Origin: Comamonadaceae bacterium
GTDB taxonomy: Bacteria > Pseudomonadota > Gammaproteobacteria > Burkholderiales > Burkholderiaceae_C
Assembly (NCBI GenBank): GCA_021286965.1
Contig: JAJTBK010000317.1
Location: 1 to 6,625 of the forward strand
DNA: 6,625 nt
Reading direction: 5' to 3'
The position numbers were made by a program, and so were the translations under genes. A model generated the notes under the pieces. That model was given only the letters and a program-made list of their open reading frames with translations. It did no database searches and had not been told where the DNA came from. Of the stretch, positions 5,373 through 6,625 are shown one piece after another. Each line of letters opens with the position of its first letter. Position 1 is the first letter of the stretch.

Positions 5373-6625
5373 ATGGCCCATCGCCTTGCACCGCTGGTCA
5401 TTGCCATCGCCTCGATCATTCTGGCCGGTTGCACCACCGTCGGCCCCGATTACGCCACCCCCAAGTCCTCCGCGCCCGATGACTGGACAAGCTGGCGCAG
5501 CGGCGATGCTGCGCTGCACATCCCGCTGGAAGCCGCGCAGGCGCTGCCAACCCCGTGGTGGCAGGCATTCAACGACGCAACGCTCGATGCATTGCAGCGA
5601 CGTGCTTTCGAGGCCAGCCCTGACCTGCAAACGGCCGCGCTGCGCTTCGCCCAGGCACGCGCCCAGCGCAGCACGGTGGCCGCGCAGCGCGGGCCGGAAG
5701 TCAACGCCAGCGGGAGCGCCACCCGCCAGCGCCAGAGCGAGAGCGGTGCCAGCACGCGCATGATCGGCATCATGGGGGCCGGCCCGGGCGTGACCGAGCT
5801 GCTGGCCGAGCCGTTCACGCTGTACCAAGCCGGTTTTGATGCTTCGTGGGAGCTGGATTTGTGGGGCCGCGTGCGCCGCTCCGTGGAAGCTGCCGACGCC
5901 GATGTCGACCAACAGGCTGCGCTGCTGGACCTGGCCCGCGTCAGCCTGGCCAGCGATGTGGCGCGCAATTACTTCGAGCTGCGCACTGCCCAGCGGCAGA
6001 TACGATTGATGCGCGAGGACATCGCCGCACTGGGAGATCGCGCCGGGCTGCTTCAAGCGCGTGTCGATGGCGGCGTGCTCGATCACACGGACTTGCAACG
6101 CCAGCGCGCCGAACTGGCCGCGCTCAAGGCGCAGCTGCCGCCGCTGCTGGCGCAAGAAGCCGCCAGCACCAACCAGATCGCCCTGCTGCTGGGCGAGCGC
6201 CCCGGTGCGCTGCAGGCCGAACTTGCGCCGAGCGAAGCTGACGCCAGGACTGCGCTGCCCGACCTTGCCCTCGGCCTGCCTTCGGAAGTTGCGCTGCGTC
6301 GCCCCGACATCCGTGCCGCCGAAGCGCGCCTGCACAGCGCAACCGCCAACATCGGCATTGCCAAGGCCAATCTGTATCCCAGCATCCGGCTGGGTGCGAA
6401 GTTCGGGTTCGAGTCCTACCTGAGCGGCGAATTTTCCGATTGGGGTAGCCGCGCCTGGTCAGTCGGCCCCAGCCTCAACCTGCCGATCTTCGATCATGGC
6501 CGGCGCACAGCCACCGTGCAATTGCGCGAGCTGCAACAACAGGAAGCGGCGGTGAACTACCAGACAACCGTGCTGAAAGCCTGGCAGGAGATCGACGATG
6601 CGCTTTCCGCCTACGGCGCCGAACT
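5373..6625 (+). CDS. NodT/OprM-type outer-membrane efflux lipoprotein (TolC superfamily), C-terminus beyond the right edge
   Basis: This is an open reading frame of 417 complete codons with no stop before the window ends. It encodes the outer-membrane channel of the pump. The signal peptide MAHRLAPLVIAIASIILAGC ends in a lipobox LAGC, with Cys20 the expected lipidation site, and is followed by TTVGPDY, the usual start of the NodT-type mature protein. Family hallmarks come in order: PWWQAFNDATLDAL (61-74), FDASWELDLWGRVRR (155-169), ARNYFELRTAQ (197-207), LPSEVALRRPDIRAAE (302-317), NIGIAKANLYPSIRLG (326-341) and GPSLNLPIFDHGRR (365-378). The two halves reflect the internal duplication of this superfamily. 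Relatives are about 460-500 residues, so perhaps 50-80 residues are missing. The gene follows the permeases on the same strand after a 76-base gap, so it is probably co-transcribed. It would trimerise and dock with the YbhG-type adaptor. NodT/OprM family membership is secure; the exact subfamily is not. Confidence 0.93.
   Translation, partial: MAHRLAPLVIAIASIILAGCTTVGPDYATPKSSAPDDWTSWRSGDAALHIPLEAAQALPTPWWQAFNDATLDALQRRAFEASPDLQTAALRFAQARAQRSTVAAQRGPEVNASGSATRQRQSESGASTRMIGIMGAGPGVTELLAEPFTLYQAGFDASWELDLWGRVRRSVEAADADVDQQAALLDLARVSLASDVARNYFELRTAQRQIRLMREDIAALGDRAGLLQARVDGGVLDHTDLQRQRAELAALKAQLPPLLAQEAASTNQIALLLGERPGALQAELAPSEADARTALPDLALGLPSEVALRRPDIRAAEARLHSATANIGIAKANLYPSIRLGAKFGFESYLSGEFSDWGSRAWSVGPSLNLPIFDHGRRTATVQLRELQQQEAAVNYQTTVLKAWQEIDDALSAYGAE

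Noticed and set aside
5223..6335. Antisense open frame (370 codons) opposite the outer-membrane channel gene
   Set aside because: The plus-strand frame from 5373 is an unmistakable NodT-type lipoprotein that stays open to the window edge. The antisense frame has no family features.

Overview
The window looks like chromosome of a GC-rich betaproteobacterium, most likely in the Comamonadaceae (Acidovorax, Comamonas, Delftia, Simplicispira and relatives). Two things point there: the strong G/C bias at third codon positions in every gene, and a short intergenic element at about 5297-5346 that I recognise from memory as a dispersed repeat of Comamonadaceae genomes. The placement is inferred from sequence style, not from a search.

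Layout: on the minus strand, the left edge holds the first ~42 codons of a TetR-family repressor that runs off the window. An AT-rich divergent promoter region follows (about 128-253). On the plus strand there is then one tightly packed five-gene operon: a periplasmic adaptor (YbhG/HlyD type, 254-1255), a double ABC ATPase (YbhF type, 1252-3036), two ABC-2 permeases (YbhS type, 3033-4163; YbhR type, 4169-5296) and an outer-membrane efflux lipoprotein of the NodT/OprM type (from 5373, open at the right edge). The first three genes are joined by ATGA stop/start overlaps. The two permeases are 5 bases apart. Only the outer-membrane gene is set apart, by 76 bases containing the repeat and its own ribosome binding site.

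Together the genes encode a complete tripartite ABC exporter. The fused ATPase would power a YbhS-YbhR permease heterodimer in the inner membrane, the adaptor would bridge the periplasm, and the lipoprotein channel would open to the outside. The system corresponds to E. coli YbhGFSR, which is controlled by the TetR-family protein CecR (YbiH) and linked to resistance to certain antibiotics, but here the operon carries its own outer-membrane channel. The substrate cannot be read from the sequence.

This is a recognisable system rather than a new one. The details most worth a second look are the asymmetric ATP sites of the fused ATPase, the hexamer repeat inside the divergent promoter, the dispersed repeat placed before the channel gene, and the longer hairpin tip of the adaptor.
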